64,000 nt of DNA. Origin: Metarhizium brunneum (lineage: Eukaryota > Ascomycota > Sordariomycetes > Hypocreales > Clavicipitaceae). The position numbers and the translations under genes were made by a program. A model generated the notes under the pieces. The model was not told where the DNA came from. It saw nothing but the letters and a program-made list of their open reading frames with translations, and searched no databases. Below are positions 45,727 through 56,964 of this stretch, piece after piece; position 1 is the first letter of the stretch, and each line of letters begins with the position of its first letter. The DNA lies in the NCBI RefSeq assembly GCF_013426205.1, contig NC_089422.1:5518001-5582000 (forward strand). Reading direction: 5' to 3'.

Positions 45727-46185
45727 CTAGCCTTGTCGTCTCTTTGAATCCCGCAACCCAACACCCGCGAGAAAACATATCCTCAACGCAGCCCCAGCAT
45801 ACACCCACGGCACGTTCCCCCAGTCCCCGGCATTCCAACCAAACACATCGTAGTAGATGGCGGGCCCCAGGGCCCTCATCGAATACAAATGGCCAAAATC
45901 CGCAATCAGCATCACGAGCAGGACGGTCCTCCAGACGCGCATGTCCCACGTCGACCGCAGGACAAGGGCCTCGTTGATAGCAAAGAAGAAGTACATATTC
46001 GCCAGCTGGGACATGGCGACCGACGTGCCGAGCGGCAGGGCAGAAGCGTCCGACGGGGCAGACACGCCATCAAGCAGCGCCAGGTAGTCACTTTGGCGGA
46101 AGTGGTTGAAGTAGGCGCCCACCAGGGCCGAAACGGGCTCCAGAAGCAGGAAGAAGAGGCGGAAGCCCTGGCGCTGAGCGGCCAT
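45727..46185 (-). CDS. small four-helix membrane protein (DUF7704-like)
   Basis: A single exon of 152 aa. Hydrophobic segments near residues 8-27, 58-76, 86-103 and 128-144 suggest four membrane helices. The pattern LLEPVSALVGAYF near the N-terminus, and NEALVLR followed by TWDMRVWRTVLLVMLIADFGHLYS, matches a fungal family of unknown function that I know as DUF7704. No catalytic motif is visible. A tacggagta motif sits about 50 bp upstream of the start. Confidence 0.8.
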   Translation of the reverse strand: MAAQRQGFRLFFLLLEPVSALVGAYFNHFRQSDYLALLDGVSAPSDASALPLGTSVAMSQLANMYFFFAINEALVLRSTWDMRVWRTVLLVMLIADFGHLYSMRALGPAIYYDVFGWNAGDWGNVPWVYAGAALRICFLAGVGLRDSKRRQG

Positions 46186-47374
46186 TGTGGATTAACTCGC
46201 TGGTGCGACGGAGGTGGTGAAGTCTCTGGTATTCCGTACGGAGTAGCAAATTTCTCAGTTTCGAAGTTGACGTTTGAGCTACCGGGTAGGTGGGCTCGCA
46301 GGGTCCGGGGGTGGAGCCCACACTGATGCTACAGCCCCATTTTTTGTTCCGAACCAGCAGCATCACTCCCATACAAACTTGGCCTCATCTCCAAGCCATT
46401 TGATCTTCACGTATCCAAATCCCACGTACCAAACACCGCCCGCTAACTAAACAACGATCGCAGCCCAAAGGAACATTGAAGCAAACACCAGACCCAATCC
46501 CTCCAAAAGCACCAGACTTTAGGTAACCACATCCCAGGCCAAGGCCAGACACCAAGCACCGTCATACTTTGTACGCAGCAAGCAAATGCATCCAGTCGAC
46601 GACAAGCTGCAAACGCAGGACCCCAAAGCTTTCAACAGCCAAAGCAGCTTTGTCTTCTGGTGCCATTCCTTCCATGCCCCGAGAGTGTCCCTGCGGCAGC
46701 TTCAATCAAGATGAAATAGAAAGCACGAGCCCGCCATATCGTCGCACCCCATCAACCACCTTGTTATGCATTGCTCCACGGTGAGCAAGGCGTCGAGTTA
46801 AATCTTCTTTGCTGCATGTAGCCGAACAAATTAAAACAGGCTCATTTGGCGCCATGTTCGAGGCCTGGTGGACATAAACAATTTCATTTGTCCCTATTAT
46901 TTGTTCATTCAGTCGCACGTTGCACACCACCACACCGTGTCATCCAAGAGCTACGTCATTCGTGCTTGCACCAGCCTTGAGTCATTAAATCAACTACCTA
47001 TATTGGAAAGCTACCTAGGTATATTGCAACAAACACATCGATATTCTGCTCGTCAGTCTACTGCCCCTGGCGTGCGTCACTCGCAGCTGTCGCGCCGCAA
47101 CACTTTTTGAATAGACAATCAAAACATGCCAAAAAGCTTCGTCACATCTCCAGCCCATATATATATGTATTGCTCATTTATGTTCAGGCATCGAGGTCGC
47201 AACGACAAACACAGTCGTTGTCCGAATGGCAATTGACAGATCGCTGCACGCCGCCAACGTCTCGTGCAACGTCTTCGTTGATGCAGCTGCATTTGCTACG
47301 CCAGCAGTCTTTTCCTGGCCAAGAACATCTTCTCCAGGCCCCTGGCTTTCTGGTGGTAGCTTTTCGTCATAATC
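46186..47374. other. intergenic, 1.2 kb
   Basis: No gene supported. Contains tccgtacggagta at 46233-46245 and gctacctaggtata near 47,010. Confidence 0.5.
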
Positions 47375-49726
47375 CTACGATGACGCAAAAGCAGCAATCG
47401 CGGCGCAAAAATTATTGCGGTTTTCAGAGTCTTGGATCGCTGCCTGTCCATTCAAGGTCACCATAGAGACGCTAGCCTTGGTGCTGATGCCGAACATGTG
47501 TAGCTCGGAATTCTCAATAGAGATCATCTCGTCTTGGCAGTTGTTGGCAGCCACACATTCCTGGTCGTAGTTATCGTAGAAGCTGTACAAGCCGCCGCCA
47601 TACACAAAGACGTTGCTAGAGTTCTGAGCTCGAAGACCCCATGTGCGGGCACACCTAGGACCGGTGCACGTGGAGAAGTCGGGATCAGAGAACTGGCTGT
47701 TGACCTTGAATGGGACGCGGGCATCTGGGTTGCCCTGCATATATGCCGTCTCGGTTTGAATGAGTGACATGTAAACATTCTCAGCGTTGGTGAGCTGGTA
47801 GTTATAAAGCTGGTTGTGCTCAGAAGCCGTTCCCCACAGCCAGAGTCCCTTGGTGCTCTCGATGAGGACGCCACGACCGTTGTAAATGTTGATTTGGTTG
47901 TGGTCAGCCAGGTCAAGCTCATGATCGGCGACCCAGAACCAAGTGTTCTCGAAGTAGGCACTGGCATCCCGAGTAACGTGGACCAACATGAAGGAGCCAA
48001 CGCACCGGGGGTTGGGCGGGGCCTCTGTTTTGGGATCCTTGCTGCACTTGTCTGACTGGAGCTTAGTGCCAGTGGCGCCCGCAACGCGGAAGTGAACATC
48101 CCAGAGACCGACAGATCCCTTGCTTTCGCCAGCAACATTGACCTGCATAAGAATAGCGCCGGGCTGAGGGCCCTTAGTTGCAAGTATGAAGTCCTGCATT
48201 TCGATGTTGCCAGTCTCGCCAGGTTGACCGACTTGGAACACAGGCTTGGGCTTTGACTCATCTGCGAAGTTCTTGCAGCCACCAGCGAGAATTAGGGGCC
48301 ATGACTCGCCAACAATCTTGACGTCCTTAGGGACCCTGACGGTATCTTTAATGACGTAAACACCATGGTCGATGTAAACAATCTCGCCCGGACGGATATT
48401 GTCGAAGACTTGCTGGAAGGCAGCGGTATCATCAGTCTTCCCGTCACCTTTGGCGCCTTGTGACTTGACAGAAATGAACTTGGACGCCGGAACGGTCTCA
48501 TACTGAGGCTTGCTTTTTGTGACAATTTTGCCGGTGCTGTCGGTAAGAGCAGCAGGCTTAGGAACGGGACTTCTCGCATCCTGTCCGGCCTTGCCAGTTG
48601 CGCCTACATATGATCGGCCTTGCACCCAGGATTGGATGAGAGAATTGCCAGCTAGAATCGTCTGATTTCTGTCATTCTGGACGGCAACAGGGACGCCCTT
48701 GGTCGTGTCAACATTGTCCAGAACAAGAGTACCATTGGTGCCTGATTGGCTGGGTTTATAGGCGGTGATGATACCGACACGAGTGTTGGAGATGGTGCTA
48801 TCGGTAAGAAGAACGGATCCGACAGTCTGGACGCTGCCTCCGTTGGCCATGTTGATACCAACGTCGCAGTTGTCGATAGAGATGCCGTGCAAAGTCCAGA
48901 CCCAGTTCCAGTTCATGAAGATGGCAGTTCCACAGTTGTTAAACTTGAGGTTGCGAGTGGTGAACTGCTGGTTGCCGAAAAATGCGCCAAGAGCACCACC
49001 GTTGAAGGTCAAGTCGCTCATGAAACCGCCAGATCCATTCTCCATAAAGATACCCTGCTGCTTGTTCTGGGATGATTTGCTCTGAACCATGTTGAACACA
49101 ATGTTTTGCAGCGAGGTGGCCTGAGCAACTTGCCAGTGGATACCCGTACCAGTCTCTTGGCGAAGATCGGTGAGATCAATGACGAAGTTTCGAATTTGCC
49201 GAAAGAAGTTGTTTTGGTTGGTATGCCAATTGCTGCCGTCGCTTTTATAAGGATTCGAGTCGATAACGGCAATTCCCTCAAAGTTGGCGCTGGCCTTGAG
49301 AGTAGGCACGCTAGCAGCATCACCAACAAGCTGCGTATAGTAATATTGGATGATGGGCTTTGACACAAGGTAGGTACCGGGAGGAAAATACACGAGGGCG
49401 GGAGTTGTGGTTCTAGAGTCGCACCCGTCACCACAGCGCCCCCCGTCCGAGATGGCCTTATTGATGGCGTCGGTATCATCGGTAATTCCATCGCCCTTGG
49501 CGCCGAACTCTCCGTCTTTCACGTTGCGAAAGACGGAGTAAGTTCCATTAGCAAAGGGCGCATTACCCTGTCGCTTTATGTCCGCCATCCACCAGCTTCC
49601 GTTGGTGGCAACATTGGTAAAGTTGGTAAACTTAACATCGAAGCCAGGTGATGGTGCTGCAAGTGAGGGCGAAGAAAAGAGTTGGAGCGTCAGCAGGGAC
49701 GCTGAGACGAATGTCGACAGTCCCAT
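47375..49726 (-). CDS. secreted GH55 exo-beta-1,3-glucanase
   Basis: A single exon of 783 aa. A signal peptide covers residues 1-23 (MGLSTFVSASLLTLQLF..LA). Two pectate-lyase-like right-handed beta-helix halves, typical of glycoside hydrolase family 55, begin at VFRNVKDGEFGAKGDGITDD (about residue 65) and FISVKSQGAKGDGKTDDTAA (about 417). Other family segments are YFPPGTYLVSKPI, FRQIRNFVIDLT, GIHWQVAQATSLQNI, and ENTWFWVADHELD. Such enzymes release glucose or gentiobiose from beta-1,3-glucan and act outside the cell on its own wall, on other fungi or on plant callose. Several NxS/T sites fit secretion. The gene is intact. Confidence 0.95.
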   Translation of the reverse strand: MGLSTFVSASLLTLQLFSSPSLAAPSPGFDVKFTNFTNVATNGSWWMADIKRQGNAPFANGTYSVFRNVKDGEFGAKGDGITDDTDAINKAISDGGRCGDGCDSRTTTPALVYFPPGTYLVSKPIIQYYYTQLVGDAASVPTLKASANFEGIAVIDSNPYKSDGSNWHTNQNNFFRQIRNFVIDLTDLRQETGTGIHWQVAQATSLQNIVFNMVQSKSSQNKQQGIFMENGSGGFMSDLTFNGGALGAFFGNQQFTTRNLKFNNCGTAIFMNWNWVWTLHGISIDNCDVGINMANGGSVQTVGSVLLTDSTISNTRVGIITAYKPSQSGTNGTLVLDNVDTTKGVPVAVQNDRNQTILAGNSLIQSWVQGRSYVGATGKAGQDARSPVPKPAALTDSTGKIVTKSKPQYETVPASKFISVKSQGAKGDGKTDDTAAFQQVFDNIRPGEIVYIDHGVYVIKDTVRVPKDVKIVGESWPLILAGGCKNFADESKPKPVFQVGQPGETGNIEMQDFILATKGPQPGAILMQVNVAGESKGSVGLWDVHFRVAGATGTKLQSDKCSKDPKTEAPPNPRCVGSFMLVHVTRDASAYFENTWFWVADHELDLADHNQINIYNGRGVLIESTKGLWLWGTASEHNQLYNYQLTNAENVYMSLIQTETAYMQGNPDARVPFKVNSQFSDPDFSTCTGPRCARTWGLRAQNSSNVFVYGGGLYSFYDNYDQECVAANNCQDEMISIENSELHMFGISTKASVSMVTLNGQAAIQDSENRNNFCAAIAAFASS

Positions 49727-52700
49727 GGTGAAATGGAATTAGCTGCCTGTTCGTTTGAAAGATGCCCGTGTCTTATGATCAACTGAGAGTTTCTGCGAGA
49801 AGAGAAGACTTAATAGTCAGCAATGATGGCCGTGGAAAGGATTGCGCGTAGAAGAGCTGGTGATGCAAGGCAGAATCTTGTGACGTTTGGGTTGTCACAT
49901 TCAACGCAAGAGATGCTAGAAACTCTGGACGCAGAGAAGAACGGACATGTGTACCAAATATACTTTGAGGGTAGTGGTAAACCAAAAGAGAGAAAAATCG
50001 CCAATAGGCCAACTGACGTTGAACCAGACCAAGTCAAGGATACAGTCAAACCAAACAAACGGACTATAGAGCAGAGCGCCTCATTATATACGACTGCTAT
50101 GGACAGAGCAAGCCATGGAGCCGGTTTGAAACGTCCGCCCAGGTATCAATTGGAACATAGTGATTTGGGGGGGGCCAAGATGCCGCTTGGGTTTATGACC
50201 AGCATCTTGGGAGGAACTATAGATGCAACTTGGGAGTAAATCCGGCCCTATTGAGTGACCTAGCTCTTGCACGGGACTTGAGTGCATCACATGGCCGGCC
50301 ATGTCAATCCCACACAGCAAGACTTCTTGTGCAGGGGTAAATCGGACTGGAGGTTCGTCCTGGCCAAGCCAGGAGAGCACCATGACCAGTAGCGCGACGA
50401 CAGAATTGTGAGAGGTGGTTGGTGCGAGGGCGTACAACGACCAGGGGAACAAGGGGGTCGGCGTATCAATACAGGAGTGCCAGATGAAGGCCAATCCATT
50501 CTCCACAACACCATGGCAGTCACTTGCCTGCGACAAAGGGGGAAGTTTTTGCAAAGTGCAAATGCACCCTGTCACGGCACTGCCAGACTATGAGTTCGCT
50601 CGTCGTGGTGATGGTCACCCGAGGAAAAGGTGCCGACGGTGGAAAGGATGCCAAGCGAATAGGCAAACGCAGCATTATGGACTCCAGAATGCTTTAATGT
50701 TGTGAGGGTGAAGAGCAAAGGGTGACGCAACGCAATGCAAGGAAGATGAGGTCCATTTGGTTCGAATCGTCCCAAGTCGGCTGGTAGGAAATGTGATGCA
50801 GTAAAGCACGGGGAAGGAGCAAAAACGTACCGATGCAATGCGCGGCTGCCAGGTAGGAATTAAGGAGCGAGAGAAGTGTTTGTCGAAGGCCCGAATCGGG
50901 GCCAAGTATGGAGTTGACGTTGGGGATTAAAGAGATTCGGTTGTTGCAAAAGAAGAGAACAGAAACGAAAGAAAGAAAGAAAGGCCTGAGAGACTGTGAG
51001 AGAAGCGAGTGTGTGTGTATTGAATGGAAGTCGATGAAGTTGCGCCGCGGCACCAGCTTGCAGAGGGAAGGAATCAACGGCGGGCTCTTCCTTATTATGT
51101 CTGGTGTAACCCAAAAAACTGGCGGCTGCTATGCTCACATCTCATTCGTCCATGGCCAAGAAATGAAGTGTGTATGCGAAAAGTTAGTAATAGTCCAAGG
51201 TGATATTGTGCGAGCAGGATACCCCGTACAATACCACGCATAATACGAGCCAAGCAAAGGACGCATGATTTTCAAACCCAGACTGTACAGGGTGCCGTGG
51301 CCATGATGAAGGGCAATGAATCAATGCTGACCAGGGTTCCCATCAAGGGTCCTGGGCATTCAGTGCTGGATGATCCAAGGCCTGACTTGGCAGAGCCATC
51401 CTCTCAGACAGGTCACAGGGGGTTGTCCGCGGGAAGTGGGTCCTTCTGGCGCGGGTCTGTCAGGCACGGACTGACACCATTGGCTGCATCGACACCGAGG
51501 GAATGGCTGCCACTGATGAACAGGGCTTCTGCGGTTGCGTGAGTCGCGCAACATTGAACTCTAACTTGGTTCCGTAATGTCAATATGTACATATAAACTC
51601 CCCAACGCAACGCACCAGGCAACCAGGCAGACAGCTATTACAGACTTTGTGATGTCGTCTTTTTGTTTGACCAAGCACACACGCACTCGCTGTCCCGGAT
51701 TGATTCCGTGACCCCTGTCTTGCCTCAGCTACCTCGGGTCCTGGGACGATGCTTTTTCTCGACAGTGGCGTGCGTTGGCCATCCAATCAACCCAGCCCAC
51801 CAAAAAACCACGACGGGAAAGGCCCGCGTTCCAGGCGTTAAATTGATGGCTTGTGGCGCCCAGTGCACGTGACATGAGGCTACCAATCGGGCTAGAGTAT
51901 TCGGGGCATTCCAGATGTAATGTACCAGCCAGCAGTATAAACGCAGCATTGCGCGGTCACTGGAGCGCGACGATGGGCGAAAACAGACTCTCTGCTTGGT
52001 TGCCAACCAGCATTGTATATATGGACTCCTCGCTGCATGACGGTATTTATTGTACTCCGTACGAGGCAGACTACTTCGCACATCCAGAGCTTGTGGTAGG
52101 GCTTCCTTCCGGACTGGCCGAGGGAGGGCCACCAACGCACGGCAAGGGTATTTCATGACGTATGTATGGAGCATACCAAGCAAATATGTATATTAATATG
52201 TAGTACTATGCCATTTTCCCCGAAGGGTTTTTGCGTATGATGAGCGACAAGACATGCCAAAGTCAAGTCCACAGTGGTGCGGAAGTACAGAGTAGGCCGA
52301 TTTCGCCCAACTACTATCCACAACCCAAGGGTTCGAGTTCAGGGTTAAAGCGCTCGACTACCGTGTATCTAATGGATTGTGTACTAGTATGGAGTAGGGA
52401 ATATTCCACGGCAAAGTAGTGATCCATCAATATATTGCACACATATACATATGTATGCAGTTATTAGAGAGCCCACCAGCGGCTTGGCATGTGCAAATAT
52501 GGATGGATTACTCCGTATGGTGGGTGCCAAAACCGGAGAATGGGCAGAAAACTATTGAGTGTGCGAGTCACGGTTGATGAGCACAGAGACCAGGCCAAAC
52601 TGGATATTTGCCTATTCCCACCGTCTGCGCTGGCTTTGTGTTGCACAGGGAGATGGAGCGGCCAGTCAGGAATCGTTCCAGTCCCAGTCACCACGCGAGT

Positions 52701-54818
52701 GAATAGACACGGGCTTCTGCCGCTTCTGCCGGGAGCCAGGAACCCAATCGCCAATCGAAACTACTTAGAGACGACGATCCATCTCTCCTGGCTGTCGAGG
52801 CGCGCGCCTTGGAATTGATGGCTGCTGATGCATAGCACGACGAGCACGTACGAACCTTTGTATCAGCACATATACCCTGGAATCTAACCTGTTGTCACCT
52901 AAATGGCTTAGACTACAGAAATTTCTAGGTTCCGATTTTTTCTCCCGTGCTCTGCGCACGATAGCCCCTTCTCGTCGCGGTTATGAGACGATGGCACCTC
53001 GCTGCATGACTCAGCACCACCGCATATGTACCTAGTATGTACCTAGTATGTATAATCATGTGCCAAACAACTACATGTATCTACCTAGTAGGTACCTAGC
53101 AAGCGAGTTGTGCTGTCTCTTGTCTGCAATGTCTGGGGCATTGTTCGGCTTGACAAAGCGGACTCGCGAGGGTAGCGCGCGCACGCACGCGCGCACATTC
53201 ACATTGACACAGCAAGCGCCGAGAAGCCTTCAATGCTGCGTTCTAAACTTGGTTTCGAAACAATATCGTTTCGACCACTCGACGCTTTGGGCCAACCAGT
53301 AACCCGTACCTCGCCCTTGCCGCAGGCGCCACAAACACCAAGCCGGGGGTCCTACATGCTGTACACTTGGCCCAATACGTAGTAGGTTAACACATCATGT
53401 AAATGTGTGTCACAACCGGCCAGGCTTCCGACACATGCCATCTCTTAATTTCTGCCCGACGCGTGCATCGCAGTCAACTCAGAGTCCAAGTAACGTCGCG
53501 CCAGCGTCACATGCGTCGCGTCTGCCCCAAAAGAGCCCGCGAATCCATTGCGCTCGCACGAGCTGAGCGTCCAGCAACGTGGAATAGCGTCCGAGCAGCA
53601 GCACAGGAGACAGAAGACGTCCATGTCTGGTGACCAGGTAAATAGAGTCACCTACCTACAGCACCTTGGTACTTCAATAACCACCCCCAGGCATGCTTTG
53701 CCGCAGCTACACATGCATCGACAAGCTGGCAGCATCTGCTCCCCGCATCTGCGCAAATGCAAGCAAAGTCTGCAACTCCCTAGCATAGCAGTATTCAGAT
53801 CATCACTAATGACGGGCCACCATGTAACGGCAGCAAACACAACCACTCACCATAATGACTCACCACCCAGCAACACCAGTCTGCACATGGAGTACTCTAT
53901 GTACGGAGTATACCGAACTTAGCCCATTCACTCGTCCGCGTCGAAAAACCCTTTCAGCCTGGATACCAGGTATGCACAACCACCCCGTCACATACCACTC
54001 AAGATGCTAGTGAAGGTCGTGGTACGGAGTACCTCACTCACATATGCGCACTCCTCACACAGCAGCTAATCACTTGACGCCCCCCCCCGCACAAAAAACA
54101 AGCCACCAGCTGTACTCCATAATCCACTGCAGAAGCCTAACCCCACACTCACACCTGCCAAAATCATGTGCAGCAAAACTACCACCCCGAGCCACGCGAA
54201 CATCGTCACCTGCGCAGCCAGATGCATGGCCAAGAAGAAGAAAAAAAAGAACAGAACATCAACAAGAAGAATAAGGACCGCCGACCCAAGGAATCAAGTA
54301 CCACTTCGGCCCGGGGAATCTCGCCCGCTGTGTGCCGTTTCACAATCTCGGCTTGTACAGGGCTGTGACGAATGCACGATAAATCTATTAGGTCATGGAC
54401 CATTTCTACATTACCACAGTCTGAACCGCTAACCCGAATCTATGCTAAAAGTAGGACAAAAAAAGGCAAAAAAGAAAAAAGTACTCCCCCGTGTCCAAGA
54501 TGATGCCCAGAAAGGAAATGAAACCGCTGCCAATTGGGCTTGGTGCGGGCCTATCTCGCTAACATATGCGATATTGATGCCCCCCTGAACGCCTCGATGC
54601 AACCTACAATAACAACAGTATAACACAACAAGATTTGCCAAGTCATGAAACTCAAGACAAAGACTTGATGCGGCATAGACGGCCCTGTTCCGCTACGGGA
54701 AGCTCGTGCCGGCAAGACCCTACGGCTTGTGTCACACATAATACGCCGAAACGACTCCCCATTAACCGGCTTGTTGGCAACCTGTACGTCTGCCCCGATA
54801 CGATACCAATATGAAGAA
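49727..54818. other. 5.1 kb region without a recognisable gene
   Basis: The longest gene-free stretch. Many small frames exist but none shows a domain, a signal peptide followed by plausible coding, or a believable exon chain. Notable contents: a pyrimidine-rich tract on the minus strand at 50,935-51,005, tacggagta-type motifs at 52052, 52509, 53902 and 54022, two 11-bp atgtacctagt units at 53026-53047 with more cctag motifs to 53,100, and a gcgcgcacgcacgcgcgcac tract near 53,177. It is probably the promoter and a long leader of the GH55 gene, a possible non-coding transcript, and the 3' flank of the F-box gene. Confidence 0.45.
53026..53047. repeat. two 11-bp tandem units atgtacctagt
   Basis: Perfect direct repeat in intergenic DNA, followed 35 bp later by ctacctagtaggtacctag, which holds the same cctag core in both orientations. 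Confidence 0.8.
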
Positions 54819-56964
54819 TTAGTCGGTGGCTTGTGCCGCACTGGTTTCCAGCTGCCCAATGCCATCCACTCCGGCACCAAAGTCCATGATGAGAATCTTG
54901 GGATCCTGGCCAGTGCTGACGATTCGGCGGTAGTCGCTCTTCGCGCTGAGTACCCAGCTAGAGTGCCAGCGGGGGAAGTCGAGCAGCTGGTTGCCCGTTT
55001 CCATGTCCCACACTTTGATGTCGGTGTCGTAGCTGCCGCTGACAAGTCGGCCGCTCACGCTGTCTATGTGCAGGCTGCGCACTAGGTTCTCGTGCGCCTT
55101 CATCTCACGAACACACTCGCCCGTGTTGGCATCCCAAATGCGAATCACCTTGTCGTTTCCGGCGGATGCCACAAATCTGCCGTCCTCGGAAAATTGCGAG
55201 CAGGCCAGGCCCTTGGTGTGGCCGACGAATTCGCGAATGTTCTTGCCGGTATCAATGTTCCACAGCTTCACACGGAAGTCTCCAGAGCAAGATACAATCG
55301 TGTTGCCGCGCATTTGCACGGCGTTGACGGGGCCGGTGTGGCCGCGGAGCTGTCGAAGTAAAGCACCAGTTTCCCTGTCCCATACACAGATGCTAATGTC
55401 CTTGCTGCACGTCACAATGTGCTTCTTGTCAAAAGCCAGGTCCAAAACAGCCGCCGTGTGATGTCGAAGTCGTCGAATTGGTCGGTACCCAGCCTTGACA
55501 TCGTATACGATGCACGTAGAGTCGGATGAGCCAGTCACCAAGATCTCATCGTCATACTGCAAACACAAAATCGAAGCCTTGTGGTGCTCGGGGAAAGACA
55601 CAGTGTTTGGCAGTGACAAGGCGGTCTGCTCATTGTCGGATCCTGCCGCGTAGTGGCTTGGGTTGCCTTCTTCGTCCACCAGCAAATGCGGGCCGTCAAC
55701 GACCTCTGGGGGTCCAATAACCAGCTTGCACTCCATCGTGTGCATGTCCCAGACCCGGATGGTCTTGTCCCGAGAGCCCGACACAATTTTGAATCTAGTA
55801 TCCAGTTAGCAAACGTTGTTCCTCAAGGGTAGGCAAAGGGGGGGCGGGATGAACGCACTCATCAAATTGCAGGCAATAGATACTATCAGTATGCCCATGC
55901 AAGTAGACTGGACGGGCCTTGCCCTCCTTCCACCGCTGGCTCAGTTCCAGCTTGACCTTGTAAATCTGCTTCCAGTCATTCTGTGGGTGAATCTTGGGCA
56001 CGCCCATGCCAGCACCCGGTTGCACAGGACGACTGGTAGCATAAGTACCCGTTGTTTCTCTGAGGCAAGACTCGCGCCAGATGTGCTGGTTCGAAACAGT
56101 GTGGTGCCACTGACGAGACACGGCACTCGCCTTGGCCAAGGCCGATGCATCCAAGCAGGCTAAGATGTGAATAGCCAGCTCTGCGGGTAACTCGGAAACG
56201 AAATCAATGCGGCTGATGCGAGAATCCTGTTCTAAAACGCTTTCCTGTTCGACGCTGTCGAGGTCTACGGATAGCCTGGTTACCGCAATGCCTATGCCAC
56301 TCTCGCGGTCATTTCCATCGTCGCTAGAGGGAGGGTTTAGCCCTCGTTGTCGGGCAAAATACTCATTTTGCATAGCCGCCGAGGCCTTGGCTGCCGCTCC
56401 CGTGTGATGAGGGATGACGGGCGGCTCATCTCCTAGTCCAGGGATGGGGACGTGCTTGTTGGGATCACGGTACAGGTCCAAGTCGTAGAAAGAAGGAGAA
56501 CGGTGGAAGTTTGCCGCTTGTCCCAGGCGGTTCCAAGGACCGTGTGATGTCGTGGGTCGTTCATTTGAAGCGCCTTGTTCGTAGATCACATCCGCTGCGG
56601 CAACAGACGGCCGACGATGCATGATCCCTTTCAAGGACATGGATGCACGGCGAATGATGCCCTTGAGGCTTCCCGAAGCCCGTCTTTGCTTAACATGGGT
56701 CGGCCCTTGAGGATGTTCAGGTCCATCATGCGAGTCGTCAATAGCAGCGTCATTCCCATGGTGCGTTGGGTCGCGCATGTCATCATGGCCGAAAAGCGAA
56801 TGCTTGGGCCGCTTCCATGACAGTGACATGCTTAGACTTCTAAATCGCTGCTCAGGTCCTCCACGGCGGGCAGGCGCAATATGTCGAGGCTCGTAATCGT
56901 CATCAAACACAACACTGTGGTGGGCCTGGGCCCATTCCATGACTGGAATCGACTTTCTGGCCAT
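54819..56964 (-). CDS. F-box/WD40 protein, SCF ubiquitin ligase receptor
   Basis: Two exons, 55859-56964 and 54819-55794, join at TTTGATGA|gtgcgt..atactag|ATTC and give about 693 aa from the Met at 56964. The frame is open to 57066, just after an atttgcag acceptor, so an upstream coding exon is possible. The N-terminal 250 residues are Ser/Arg-rich and disordered, with RRASGSLKGIIRRASMSLKG as a paired basic motif. The F-box is DFVSELPAELAIHILACLDASALAKA with the usual second half SRQWHHTVSNQHIW. After the intron seven WD blades follow (IVSGSRDKTIRVWDM, HIVTCSKDISICVWDRETG, FVASAGNDKVIRIWDANTG and others). F-box proteins of this layout bind Skp1 and present phosphorylated targets. The target is unknown. 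Confidence 0.88.

Noticed and set aside
49823..50239. 138-codon plus-strand open frame in the GH55 promoter
   Set aside because: No family resemblance, overlaps the region expected to be the GH55 promoter; could only be rescued by transcript data.
54166..54432. open frames and a tRNA-like 3' arm reading on the minus strand
   Set aside because: The T-arm consensus is not met and no cloverleaf could be formed; the A-rich stretch makes the frames unreliable.
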